In this document: positions 1 through 5,662 of the stretch, in pieces
Layout of the letters: each line of letters opens with the position of its first letter
Numbering within the stretch: position 1 is the first letter of the stretch
NCBI GenBank assembly: GCA_027592975.1
Contig: JAQCJS010000081.1
Coordinates: 1-5,860, forward strand
Source of the DNA: Chloroflexota bacterium
GTDB taxonomy: Bacteria > Chloroflexota > Dehalococcoidia > UBA2979
Reading direction: 5' to 3'
Length of the DNA: 5,860 nucleotides
Notes under the pieces: generated by a model
The model's database searches: none
Seen by the model: the letters and a program-made list of their open reading frames with translations, nothing else
What the model was told of the DNA's origin: nothing
Made by a program: the position numbers and the translations under genes

Positions 1-467
1 TGACGGCGCGGGGGCTGCGCGTGGTGGTGACGGGCAGCGCGGCGGAGCGCCCCATCGTGGATGCACTGGTCGCGCGCACGGTGTCCCCGCTGGTGGACGT
101 GGTCGGGCGCACCAGCCTGGGCGCGGAACTGGCCGGGTTCTACTACTGCCCTCATCACCCGGAGGGCTCCGTGACGGAGTTCGCGGTGGAGTGCTCATGC
201 CGCAAGCCCGCGGAGGGGATGATCCTGCGCGCGGCGGCGGAGCTGGGCATCAACCCCGCGGAGTCGTGGATGGTCGGCGACACGCTGGACGATGTGGAGG
301 CGGGCAACCGCGCCGGCTGCCGCACGATCCTGCTGGACAACGGCAACGAGACGGAGTGGCGCGTGGACGGCAAGCGCTGGCCCAGCGTCGTGGTGGGCGA
401 TCTAGATCGCGCGGCCGCGATCATCGCCGGCGTCGAGGAACCGTCGAAGGTGCAGTACACACCATGA
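1..467 (+). CDS. Chimeric fragment: GT9 heptosyltransferase middle joined in frame to C-terminal half of GmhB-like HAD phosphatase (5' partial)
   Basis: The frame is open from base 3, so the true start lies upstream of the window. The GTG at 21 falls inside a beta strand of the first domain and is an unlikely start. Codons up to about base 120 read GLRVVVTGSAAERPIVDA and then DVVGRTSLG, which is typical of the C-terminal Rossmann domain of GT9 heptosyltransferases. From about base 126 the protein becomes GmhB (D-glycero-D-manno-heptose 1,7-bisphosphate 7-phosphatase): FYYCPHHPEG and ECSCRKP carry the Cys/His zinc ligands and the motif III lysine, GDTLDD (276-293) is HAD motif IV, and LLDNGNETEW follows. 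The GT9 C-terminus and the GmhB N-terminus are both absent, including the DxDGT nucleophile and motif II, so phosphatase activity is not expected. The stop overlaps the hldE start (ATGA, 464-467). The two family assignments are made from memory of conserved motifs. Deletion, assembly error or a natural fusion are all possible origins. Confidence 0.8.
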   Translation, partial: TARGLRVVVTGSAAERPIVDALVARTVSPLVDVVGRTSLGAELAGFYYCPHHPEGSVTEFAVECSCRKPAEGMILRAAAELGINPAESWMVGDTLDDVEAGNRAGCRTILLDNGNETEWRVDGKRWPSVVVGDLDRAAAIIAGVEEPSKVQYTP

Positions 468-1942
468 CCAGCGATCTGTTCGATGTCCTTGCAAGGTTCT
501 CATCGCTTCGCGCGCTGGTGATCGGCGAGGCGATCCTGGACACGTATCTGCGCGGCACCAGCACGCGCCTCTGCCGCGAGGCGCCCGCGCCGATCGTCGA
601 CATCCACGAGCGCGAGGACGACTGCGGCGGTGCGGCGAACACGGCGGCCAACGTGCGTGCGCTGGGCGCGGACGTCTCGCTCCTGACGGTGCTGGGCGAG
701 GACGCGGACGGCGCGCGGCTCATCGGCTGCCTCGGTCGCAGCGGAGTGCGGCTGGACGATGCGATCGCCGTGCCCGGCCGGGCCACGCTGTCCAAGCAGC
801 GGGTGGTCGCCGGGCCACAGCTCATGCTGCGCTTCGACACCGGCACCACGTCCGTCACCGCCCCGGAGGTCGAGGCGCGGGTGATCGCCGCGTTGCGGCG
901 TCGCTACCGCGAGATGGATGTGGTGATCGTGTCCGACTACGGCTACGGCGTCCTGACGCCGAACGTGGTCGCTGCGCTCACGGAACTCCAGCGGAGCACG
1001 CCTCGAGTGCTGTTCGTGGACTCCAGGCACCTGTCGCAGTACCGGCAGGCGGGCGTGACCGCGGTCAAGCCGAACTTCGAGGAGGCGGTCGCGCTGCTCG
1101 GCGGATCCATCCGCGTGGGCGTGGGCGATCGCGTGCAGACGGTGCTGGGCCGCGCCGCACGGCTCCTCACGCGCGTGGGCGCGCAGTACGTCGCGGTCAC
1201 CTTGGACGTGGACGGCGCCGTTATCCTCGATCGCGATGGGGGCTGGTACCGCACCTACGCGAACGCGGCACCCGATGCGCGCGCGGCGGGCGCGGGTGAC
1301 ACGTTCTCCGCCGCCTTCGCACTCGGCCTGGGCGCGGGCGCGACGATGCCCGCGGCGGCCGAGGTGGCACGCGCCGCAGCGCAGGCGGTCGTGGAGCGCG
1401 ACGGCACCACCGTCTGCACGCTGGACGACGTCCGGGCGGGCCTGCTGGACGGCGGCAAGATCCTCGAAGACCGGCGCGCGCTTCTCGCGCTGGTGAACGC
1501 GCACCGGCAGGCCGGGCGTCGCGTGGTGTTCACGAACGGGTGCTTCGACATCGTCCATCGCGGCCACGTGACCTACCTGAGCCAGGCGAAGGCGCTGGGC
1601 GACGTGCTCATCGTGGGCGTGAACGCGGACGAGAGCGTGCGCCGTCTGAAGGGCACGGGGCGCCCGGTGAACGCGCTGGAGGATCGGCAGCAGGTGCTCG
1701 CAGCCCTCAGCAGTGTGGACCACGTCATCGCGTTCGAGGAGGACACGCCGGAGGCGCTGATCCGGCTCATCGGCCCGGACATCGTCGCGAAGGGTGGCGA
1801 CTACTCCGACGAGACCCTGCCCGAGGCGGCGCTGGTGCGCGCGCTGGGCGGCGAGGTCCGCTTCCTCCCCTACATCGAGGGTGCCTCGACCACCGGGCTC
1901 ATCGCCCAGATCCGATCCGTGTCGCAGTCGGCCGCGGGATGA
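464..1942 (+). CDS. hldE: Bifunctional heptose-7-phosphate kinase / heptose-1-phosphate nucleotidyltransferase HldE
   Basis: This cytoplasmic enzyme acts twice in nucleotide-heptose synthesis: it phosphorylates heptose 7-phosphate at C1 and later transfers a nucleotide (AMP in the classical ADP-heptose route) to heptose 1-phosphate. The protein is 492 residues, close to the ~477 of E. coli HldE. Residues ~1-320 are a PfkB/ribokinase-type kinase: GEAILD (21-26), GGAANTAANV (55-64), SDYGYG (157-162), KPN (202-204) and the GAGD catalytic signature (276-279, Asp279 the expected base). Residues ~345-492 are a cytidylyltransferase-like domain with FTNGCFDIVHRGH, whose HxGH motif is at 365-368, and KGGDY at 443-447. 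The ATG at 464 is chosen over an upstream in-frame start because it gives the normal N-terminus and overlaps the preceding stop as ATGA. A weak GAAGG lies 13 bases upstream, so coupling probably drives initiation. Two motif positions differ from the usual GDxxLD and SDYxKG. Confidence 0.95.
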   Translation: MTSDLFDVLARFSSLRALVIGEAILDTYLRGTSTRLCREAPAPIVDIHEREDDCGGAANTAANVRALGADVSLLTVLGEDADGARLIGCLGRSGVRLDDAIAVPGRATLSKQRVVAGPQLMLRFDTGTTSVTAPEVEARVIAALRRRYREMDVVIVSDYGYGVLTPNVVAALTELQRSTPRVLFVDSRHLSQYRQAGVTAVKPNFEEAVALLGGSIRVGVGDRVQTVLGRAARLLTRVGAQYVAVTLDVDGAVILDRDGGWYRTYANAAPDARAAGAGDTFSAAFALGLGAGATMPAAAEVARAAAQAVVERDGTTVCTLDDVRAGLLDGGKILEDRRALLALVNAHRQAGRRVVFTNGCFDIVHRGHVTYLSQAKALGDVLIVGVNADESVRRLKGTGRPVNALEDRQQVLAALSSVDHVIAFEEDTPEALIRLIGPDIVAKGGDYSDETLPEAALVRALGGEVRFLPYIEGASTTGLIAQIRSVSQSAAG

Positions 1943-3033
1943 CTGGCAACTGGCGGTCGGCCCGGCGTGTGCTGGCGATCCGCCTGGATGCGGCGGGCGA
2001 CGTGCTCATGACCGAGCCAGCCTTGCGCGCGCTCCGCGGCGGCACATCCGATGCGACCCCCGGGCGCACGGTCACGCTGCTCACCTCGCCCGCGGGGGCG
2101 GCGGCGGCGGCGCTGCTGCCCCGCGTGGACGAGGTGCTGGTGTGGGATGCGCCGTGGATGAAGCACGACCGCCCGCCACGCGCCGAGGACGACCTCGCGC
2201 TGCTGGAGCAGGTGCGGGCGCTCGCGTTCGACGCCTGCGCGATCTTCACGGTGTTCAGCCAGAACCCACTGCCGGCGGCGCTCTTCGCAACGTGGGCCGG
2301 CATCCCGCTGCGCCTGGCGCACTGCCGCGAGAATCCGTACCACCTGCTCACCGACTGGATCCCCGAGACCGACACGGTCGATGCGATGCGCCACGAGGTG
2401 CAGCGCCAGATCGATCTGGTGGCGAGCGTCGGTGCGCAGGTCGATGACGACCGCATCCGGCTGGATCTGCCCGAGGAGGCGCGTGCGCGTGTGCGCGCGC
2501 TGCTGCCGTCCGACGGCGTGCGCCTCGCGCTGATGCACGTCGGCGCGTCCGCGTCCTCGCGGCGGTATGCGCCGGAGCGGTTCGCCGAGGTGGCGTGCGA
2601 TCTGGTTGCGCGCCACGGCTGGCACCTCGCGTTCACCGGCGAGGCGCACGAGGCGCCGCTGGTGGAGCATGTGCGCACGCTGGCGGCCGTGCCCTCGATC
2701 GACCTCACGGGTCTGCTCTCGTTCGCGGAACTGGCGGCCGCCGTGGCGGCGGCAGACGTGCTGGTGTGCAACAACACCGCGCCCGCGCACCTTGCCGCGG
2801 GCGTGGGGACGCCGGTCGTGGATCTGTACGCGCTCACCAACCCGCAGCACACGCCGTGGCGCGTGGAGCACCGCGTCCTGTCCGCGCCCGTGCCCTGCGC
2901 CTACTGCTTCAAGAGCGTCTGTCCGGAGGTCCACCACGGCTGCCTGATGGGCGTCACCCCGGCGGAGGTCGTCCGTGCGACACTCGACCTCGCAGCAGCG
3001 TCGCGATCTACGGCGAGCGCGTCCGCACGATAG
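1939..3033 (+). CDS. Glycosyltransferase family 9 (lipopolysaccharide heptosyltransferase-like)
   Basis: Likely transfers heptose or a related sugar from a nucleotide donor to a cell-surface glycan at the inner face of the membrane; the acceptor cannot be read from sequence. The protein is 364 residues, normal for GT9 (WaaC/WaaF type), with no signal peptide or membrane segment. The N-terminal Rossmann half opens with VLAIRLDAAGDVLMTEPAL, where Asp21 matches the catalytic Asp of the GD motif. The C-terminal half holds LALMHVGAS, LAFTGEAHE, IDLTGLLSFAELA and the donor-site stretch NNTAPAHLAAGVGTPVV (from residue 278), followed by LTNPQHTPW. A cysteine cluster (C320, C323, C328, C335) closes the domain. 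Family members usually have N-D-S/T-G-P where this has N-N-T-A-P. The ATG at 1939 overlaps the hldE stop as ATGA; a longer upstream frame inside hldE is not used. Co-location with hldE supports a heptosyl donor. The specific step (I, II or other) is unknown. Confidence 0.9.
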   Translation: MTGNWRSARRVLAIRLDAAGDVLMTEPALRALRGGTSDATPGRTVTLLTSPAGAAAAALLPRVDEVLVWDAPWMKHDRPPRAEDDLALLEQVRALAFDACAIFTVFSQNPLPAALFATWAGIPLRLAHCRENPYHLLTDWIPETDTVDAMRHEVQRQIDLVASVGAQVDDDRIRLDLPEEARARVRALLPSDGVRLALMHVGASASSRRYAPERFAEVACDLVARHGWHLAFTGEAHEAPLVEHVRTLAAVPSIDLTGLLSFAELAAAVAAADVLVCNNTAPAHLAAGVGTPVVDLYALTNPQHTPWRVEHRVLSAPVPCAYCFKSVCPEVHHGCLMGVTPAEVVRATLDLAAASRSTASASAR

Positions 3034-3044
3034 CGAGGCGAGTC

Positions 3045-4043
3045 ATGAGTGAGGTCTTCGACACCACGATCGTGGGTGCCGGTCCCTCGGGACTGTTCGC
3101 GGCGTTCTACGCCGGTCTGCGCGGGATGCGCACGAAGATCATCGAGGCGCTCCCGCAGCCGGGCGGACAGCTCGCCGTGCTGTACCCGGAGAAGTACATC
3201 TACGACGTGCCCGGCTTCCCGAAGGTGCTGGCGAAGGATCTCGTCACGCAGCTTGTGGCGCAGACGGAGACGTTCTCACCGGAGATGGTGTACGGGCGAC
3301 GCGCGGAGACGCTGGACCGCACCTCGGTCGATGGCGAGGAGGTGTGGCGCGTCGGCGACGGGACGGATCACCACCTGACGCGCACGGTGATCATCACCGC
3401 GGGCATCGGCGCGTTTGCGCCGAACCGGATGGATCGCCCCGGCGTCGTGGAGTTCGAGGGGCGCGGAGTGGAGTACTTCGTGCAGGACAAGCGCCCGTTG
3501 CGCGGCAAGCGCCTGCTGATCGTCGGCGGCGGTGACACCGCGGTCGACTGGGCGTTGAACCTGAAGGACTGGGCCAGTCACATCACGCTGATCCACCGTC
3601 GTGACGAGTTCCGCGCGCACGAGTCCAGCGTCACCGAGTTGCGCACCTCGAACGTGGAGGTGCTGACGCCGTACGAGCTGATGGCGGTCGGCGGCGACGG
3701 TGTGGTGGCGAGCGCGAGGATCGAGCACGGCACGAGCCACGAGGCGCGCGATCTCGAGGTGGACACGGTGCTCATCAACATCGGCTTCAAGGCGGCGCTC
3801 GGGCCGATCGGGGCATGGGGGCTGGAGCTGTCGGGTTCGCGCGGCATCGTGGTCAACGCGCTGATGGAGACGAACCTCTCGGGCGTCTTCGCCGCGGGCG
3901 ACGTGGCCTCCGTGCAGGGCGAGGCGTCGCTGAACCTGCTGGTCACCGGCTTCGCGCAGGCGGCGATCGCGGCGAACGCCGCGAAGCAGCGCGTCACCGG
4001 CGAACGGCTGTTCCCCGGCCACTCCAGCGAGCTGCGCCTGTAG
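3045..4043 (+). CDS. Ferredoxin--NADP+ reductase, thioredoxin-reductase-like (YumC type)
   Basis: An FAD flavoenzyme that moves electrons between NADPH and ferredoxin or flavodoxin in the cytoplasm. The protein is 332 residues, matching the ~332 of Bacillus YumC-type enzymes. The FAD dinucleotide fold is at the N-terminus (VGAGPSG, 10-16), followed by the family hallmark PQPGGQLAVLYPEKYIYDVPGFP-type stretch around residues 37-59. The NADPH domain has VGGGDTAVDWA (from ~160) and HRRDEFRAH (184-192), whose arginines fit 2'-phosphate binding. The second FAD motif GVFAAGDVA includes Gly285-Asp286. The C-terminus ends HSSELRL, close to the HSSD-type tail of the family. There is no redox-active CxxC between the two halves, so it is not a thioredoxin reductase. 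The gene begins 11 bases after the GT9 stop with a partial Shine-Dalgarno (GAGGCG, 3035-3040), so it is probably co-transcribed with the heptose genes although its role is unrelated. Confidence 0.94.
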   Translation: MSEVFDTTIVGAGPSGLFAAFYAGLRGMRTKIIEALPQPGGQLAVLYPEKYIYDVPGFPKVLAKDLVTQLVAQTETFSPEMVYGRRAETLDRTSVDGEEVWRVGDGTDHHLTRTVIITAGIGAFAPNRMDRPGVVEFEGRGVEYFVQDKRPLRGKRLLIVGGGDTAVDWALNLKDWASHITLIHRRDEFRAHESSVTELRTSNVEVLTPYELMAVGGDGVVASARIEHGTSHEARDLEVDTVLINIGFKAALGPIGAWGLELSGSRGIVVNALMETNLSGVFAAGDVASVQGEASLNLLVTGFAQAAIAANAAKQRVTGERLFPGHSSELRL

Positions 4044-4061
4044 CGAGGGCACGCGCGGGGT

Positions 4062-4090
4062 TTGCGCATCGCGCGGCGCCTCGACACAAT
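4062..4090 (+). promoter_or_regulatory. Candidate promoter for the CoA-transferase genes, probably giving a leaderless transcript
   Basis: The 53-base gap after the reductase gene contains TTGCGC (4062-4067), a 17-base spacer, and CACAAT (4085-4090), which keeps the strongly conserved A2, A5 and T6 of the TATAAT box. Only six bases separate the -10 from the ATG at 4097, so transcription would start at or beside the A of the start codon. No Shine-Dalgarno precedes this ATG, which agrees with a leaderless mRNA. The -35 is a weak match (3 of 6). The -10 forms a small AT-rich island in very GC-rich DNA. Confidence 0.45.
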
Positions 4091-4096
4091 CGCCGC

Positions 4097-4786
4097 ATGG
4101 TCGCCACCGTCTACGACACGCCCGCCGCCGCCCTCGAAGGGATCGAGGATGGCGCGCGCGTCATGTTCGGCGGGTTCGTCACGGCGGGCACGCCCAGCAA
4201 CCTGATCCGCGCGCTGCGGCGTCGCGGCACGCGCAACATCCTGGGCATGGCGAACAACATCGGTTTCGGCGACCTGCTCGATGAGCTGTGCGAGGACCGG
4301 CAGCTGGCGGGGATGATCGCCACGTTCGCGATCCGAGCGTCCAGCGCGAAGAAGAGCCGGTTTGAGGAGCAGTACCACCGCGGCGAGGTGACGCTGGAGC
4401 TGTCGCCGCAGGGGACGTTCGTGGAGCGCATCCGCGCGGGCGGCGCGGGCCTCGGCGGCGTGCTCACGCGCACCGGCCTCGGCACCCCCGTGGCCGAGGG
4501 GAAGCGCACGGTGGAGGTGCAGGGGGTGACGTACCTGCTGGACGAGCCGCTGCGCGCGGATGTGGCGCTGCTGAAGGCGCAACGCGCCGACCGGCTGGGC
4601 AACCTGGAGTACCGCGCCTCCGGCCGCAACTTCAACCCGATCATGGCGATGGCCGCCGACCTCGTGATCGTGGAGGTCGAGGAGATCGTGGAGGTGGGGC
4701 AGATCGACCCGGAGCGCGTGGGCACGCCGGCGGCGTTCGTCGACCGGATCGTGCAGTGCGCGCCGGTCGAGGTGTTCACGCCATGA
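4097..4786 (+). CDS. 3-oxoacid CoA-transferase, subunit A (AtoD/ScoA/PcaI-like)
   Basis: Alpha subunit of a class I CoA-transferase, which moves CoA from a donor acyl-CoA (succinyl-CoA or acetyl-CoA in known members) to a 3-oxoacid such as acetoacetate or 3-oxoadipate. The protein is 229 residues, the usual size for a separate A subunit. Conserved regions are VMFGGFVTAGTPSNLI (22-37), equivalent to the family GGFGxxGxPxxLI motif; SPQGTFVERIRAGGAGLGG (from residue 103); RTGLGT; and MAMAADLVIVEVEEIVEVG near the C-terminus, ending GTPAAFVDRIV. The catalytic Glu is not in this subunit but in B. The start at 4097 gives the normal N-terminus; the longer frame upstream lies inside the reductase gene. 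The stop overlaps the subunit B start as ATGA. Substrate choice among acetoacetate, 3-oxoadipate and other 3-oxoacids cannot be decided from sequence alone, so no symbol is given. Confidence 0.92.
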   Translation: MVATVYDTPAAALEGIEDGARVMFGGFVTAGTPSNLIRALRRRGTRNILGMANNIGFGDLLDELCEDRQLAGMIATFAIRASSAKKSRFEEQYHRGEVTLELSPQGTFVERIRAGGAGLGGVLTRTGLGTPVAEGKRTVEVQGVTYLLDEPLRADVALLKAQRADRLGNLEYRASGRNFNPIMAMAADLVIVEVEEIVEVGQIDPERVGTPAAFVDRIVQCAPVEVFTP

Positions 4787-5460
4787 CGGGCCGCCCGCAC
4801 CCGGAGGGGCTCCCGCGCGAGTTGATCGCGCTGCGCGTCTCCCACGAGCTGCATCGAGGCATGATCGTGAACCTCGGCATCGGCGTGCCCACGCTGGTGC
4901 CCAGCCATCTGCCCGAGGATCACGGCGTGCTGTTCCAGACGGAGAACGGCATCCTCGGCCTGGGCGGGATCGATGAGAGCGGCGCGTTCGACCGCGAGCA
5001 CATCAACGCCGGCGGGCAGCCGATCACACTGGTACCGGGCGCGTCGTTCTTCGACTCCGCGACCTCGTTCGCGATGATCCGCGGCGGGCACGTGGATGTC
5101 TCCGTGCTGGGCGGGCTGCAGGTGGGGGCGAACGGCGACCTGGCGAACTGGATGGTCCCGGAGCGCGGCGGTGGCAGCATGGGCGGTGCGATGGATCTCG
5201 CCAGCGGCGCGAAGCGCCTGATCGTGGCGATGGATCACGTCACACGCGACGGCGCGAGCCGGCTGATGGCGCGCTGCACCTACCCGCTCACGGCGCAGGC
5301 GTGCACCGACCTCGTCGTCACGAACCTCGCGGTGATCGAGGTGACGCCGGGCGGCTTCGTGCTGCGCGAGGTGGCACCAGGGGTGACGGTGGAGCAGGTG
5401 ATGGCGGCGACGGACGCCCCGCTGACGATCGCGCCGGACGTGCACGAGATGAGCCTGTAG
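4783..5460 (+). CDS. 3-oxoacid CoA-transferase, subunit B (AtoA/ScoB/PcaJ-like)
   Basis: Catalytic beta subunit partnering the preceding A subunit. The protein is 225 residues, the usual family length. Near the N-terminus VNLGIGVPTLV (29-39) matches the family GIGxPT segment. QTENGILGLG (52-61) is the active-site motif, with Glu54 the residue that forms the glutamyl-CoA thioester in characterised class I enzymes. GGHVDVSVLGGLQVG (from residue 101) is the second family signature, followed by GDLANWMVP and GGSMGGAMDLASGAKR. The TENG form replaces the more common SENG, a mild change. The ATG at 4783 overlaps the subunit A stop (ATGA) and has a good GAGGTG Shine-Dalgarno at 4769-4774, eight bases away, so the two subunits should be made in step from one mRNA. 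The gene converges on a minus-strand thiolase, a functionally related enzyme. Confidence 0.94.
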   Translation: MTGRPHPEGLPRELIALRVSHELHRGMIVNLGIGVPTLVPSHLPEDHGVLFQTENGILGLGGIDESGAFDREHINAGGQPITLVPGASFFDSATSFAMIRGGHVDVSVLGGLQVGANGDLANWMVPERGGGSMGGAMDLASGAKRLIVAMDHVTRDGASRLMARCTYPLTAQACTDLVVTNLAVIEVTPGGFVLREVAPGVTVEQVMAATDAPLTIAPDVHEMSL

Positions 5461-5662
5461 GGCGCGGGCGGACGCTCGGGGTGTCTGCGCGGGTCGGCCC
5501 ATCCCTTCGCACCTCATCCGGAGGGAGCGCGCGAGGCTCACCGACTCCGCGGGGCGGTGGGGACGCAGCCCCTGTCATTCAGAACCTCTGCCGCGCCCCG
5601 TCGATCGAGGGCACGGTGGGCAGGGCGGGCGCTCGCCCCTCGCGGTCTCTTCGACGAGTGGC
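5461..5662. other. Convergent intergenic region, no gene recognised
   Basis: About 200 bases lie between the CoA-transferase B stop and the stop of the minus-strand thiolase. Short frames here have no recognisable motif. A GGAGGG at 5520-5525 resembles a Shine-Dalgarno, but no suitably spaced start codon follows. The stretch should contain transcription stops for both flanking units; only one modest hairpin was found. No tRNA, repeat or mobile-element end was seen. Confidence 0.6.
5623..5638. terminator. Possible weak hairpin between convergent genes
   Basis: GGGCG (5623-5627) can pair with CGCCC (5634-5638) across a six-base loop. It lies 25 bases past the thiolase stop and within the shared downstream region, so it could stop either transcript. 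The stem is only five pairs, no T-tract follows on either strand, and such pairings are common by chance in DNA this GC-rich. Confidence 0.2.

Noticed and set aside
21..23. GTG at 21 as the true start of the first gene
   Set aside because: The frame is open to the left edge, and the codons before it (GLR, then VVVTGS) continue the GT9 domain strand, so the gene begins upstream of the window.
397..410. Perfect 14-base palindrome GCGATCTAGATCGC, directly followed by the 8-base palindrome GCGGCCGC
   Set aside because: It lies within codons of the GmhB fragment (VGDLDRAAA). At ~70% GC, about one perfect 14-base palindrome is expected by chance in a window this size, so no operator or cloning scar is claimed.
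500..1723. Long minus-strand open frame of about 400 codons opposite hldE
   Set aside because: Its product is rich in His, Arg and Ala with no recognised motif, as expected for antisense reading of high-GC codons. The + strand HldE is unambiguous. The same applies to the other long antisense frames at 1870-2937, 3578-4582 and 4111-5541.
2098..2112. Run of five GCG codons (alanine repeat) in the GT9 gene
   Set aside because: It is a short simple-sequence run in a very GC-rich gene, with no frame disruption. Phase variation by triplet slippage would only change the alanine count.
4052..4075. Possible stem CGCGC/GCGCG after the reductase stop, considered as a terminator
   Set aside because: It has a five-pair stem with a 14-base loop and no T-tract, and it overlaps the candidate promoter spacer. 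Alternating GC sequence gives such pairings by chance.
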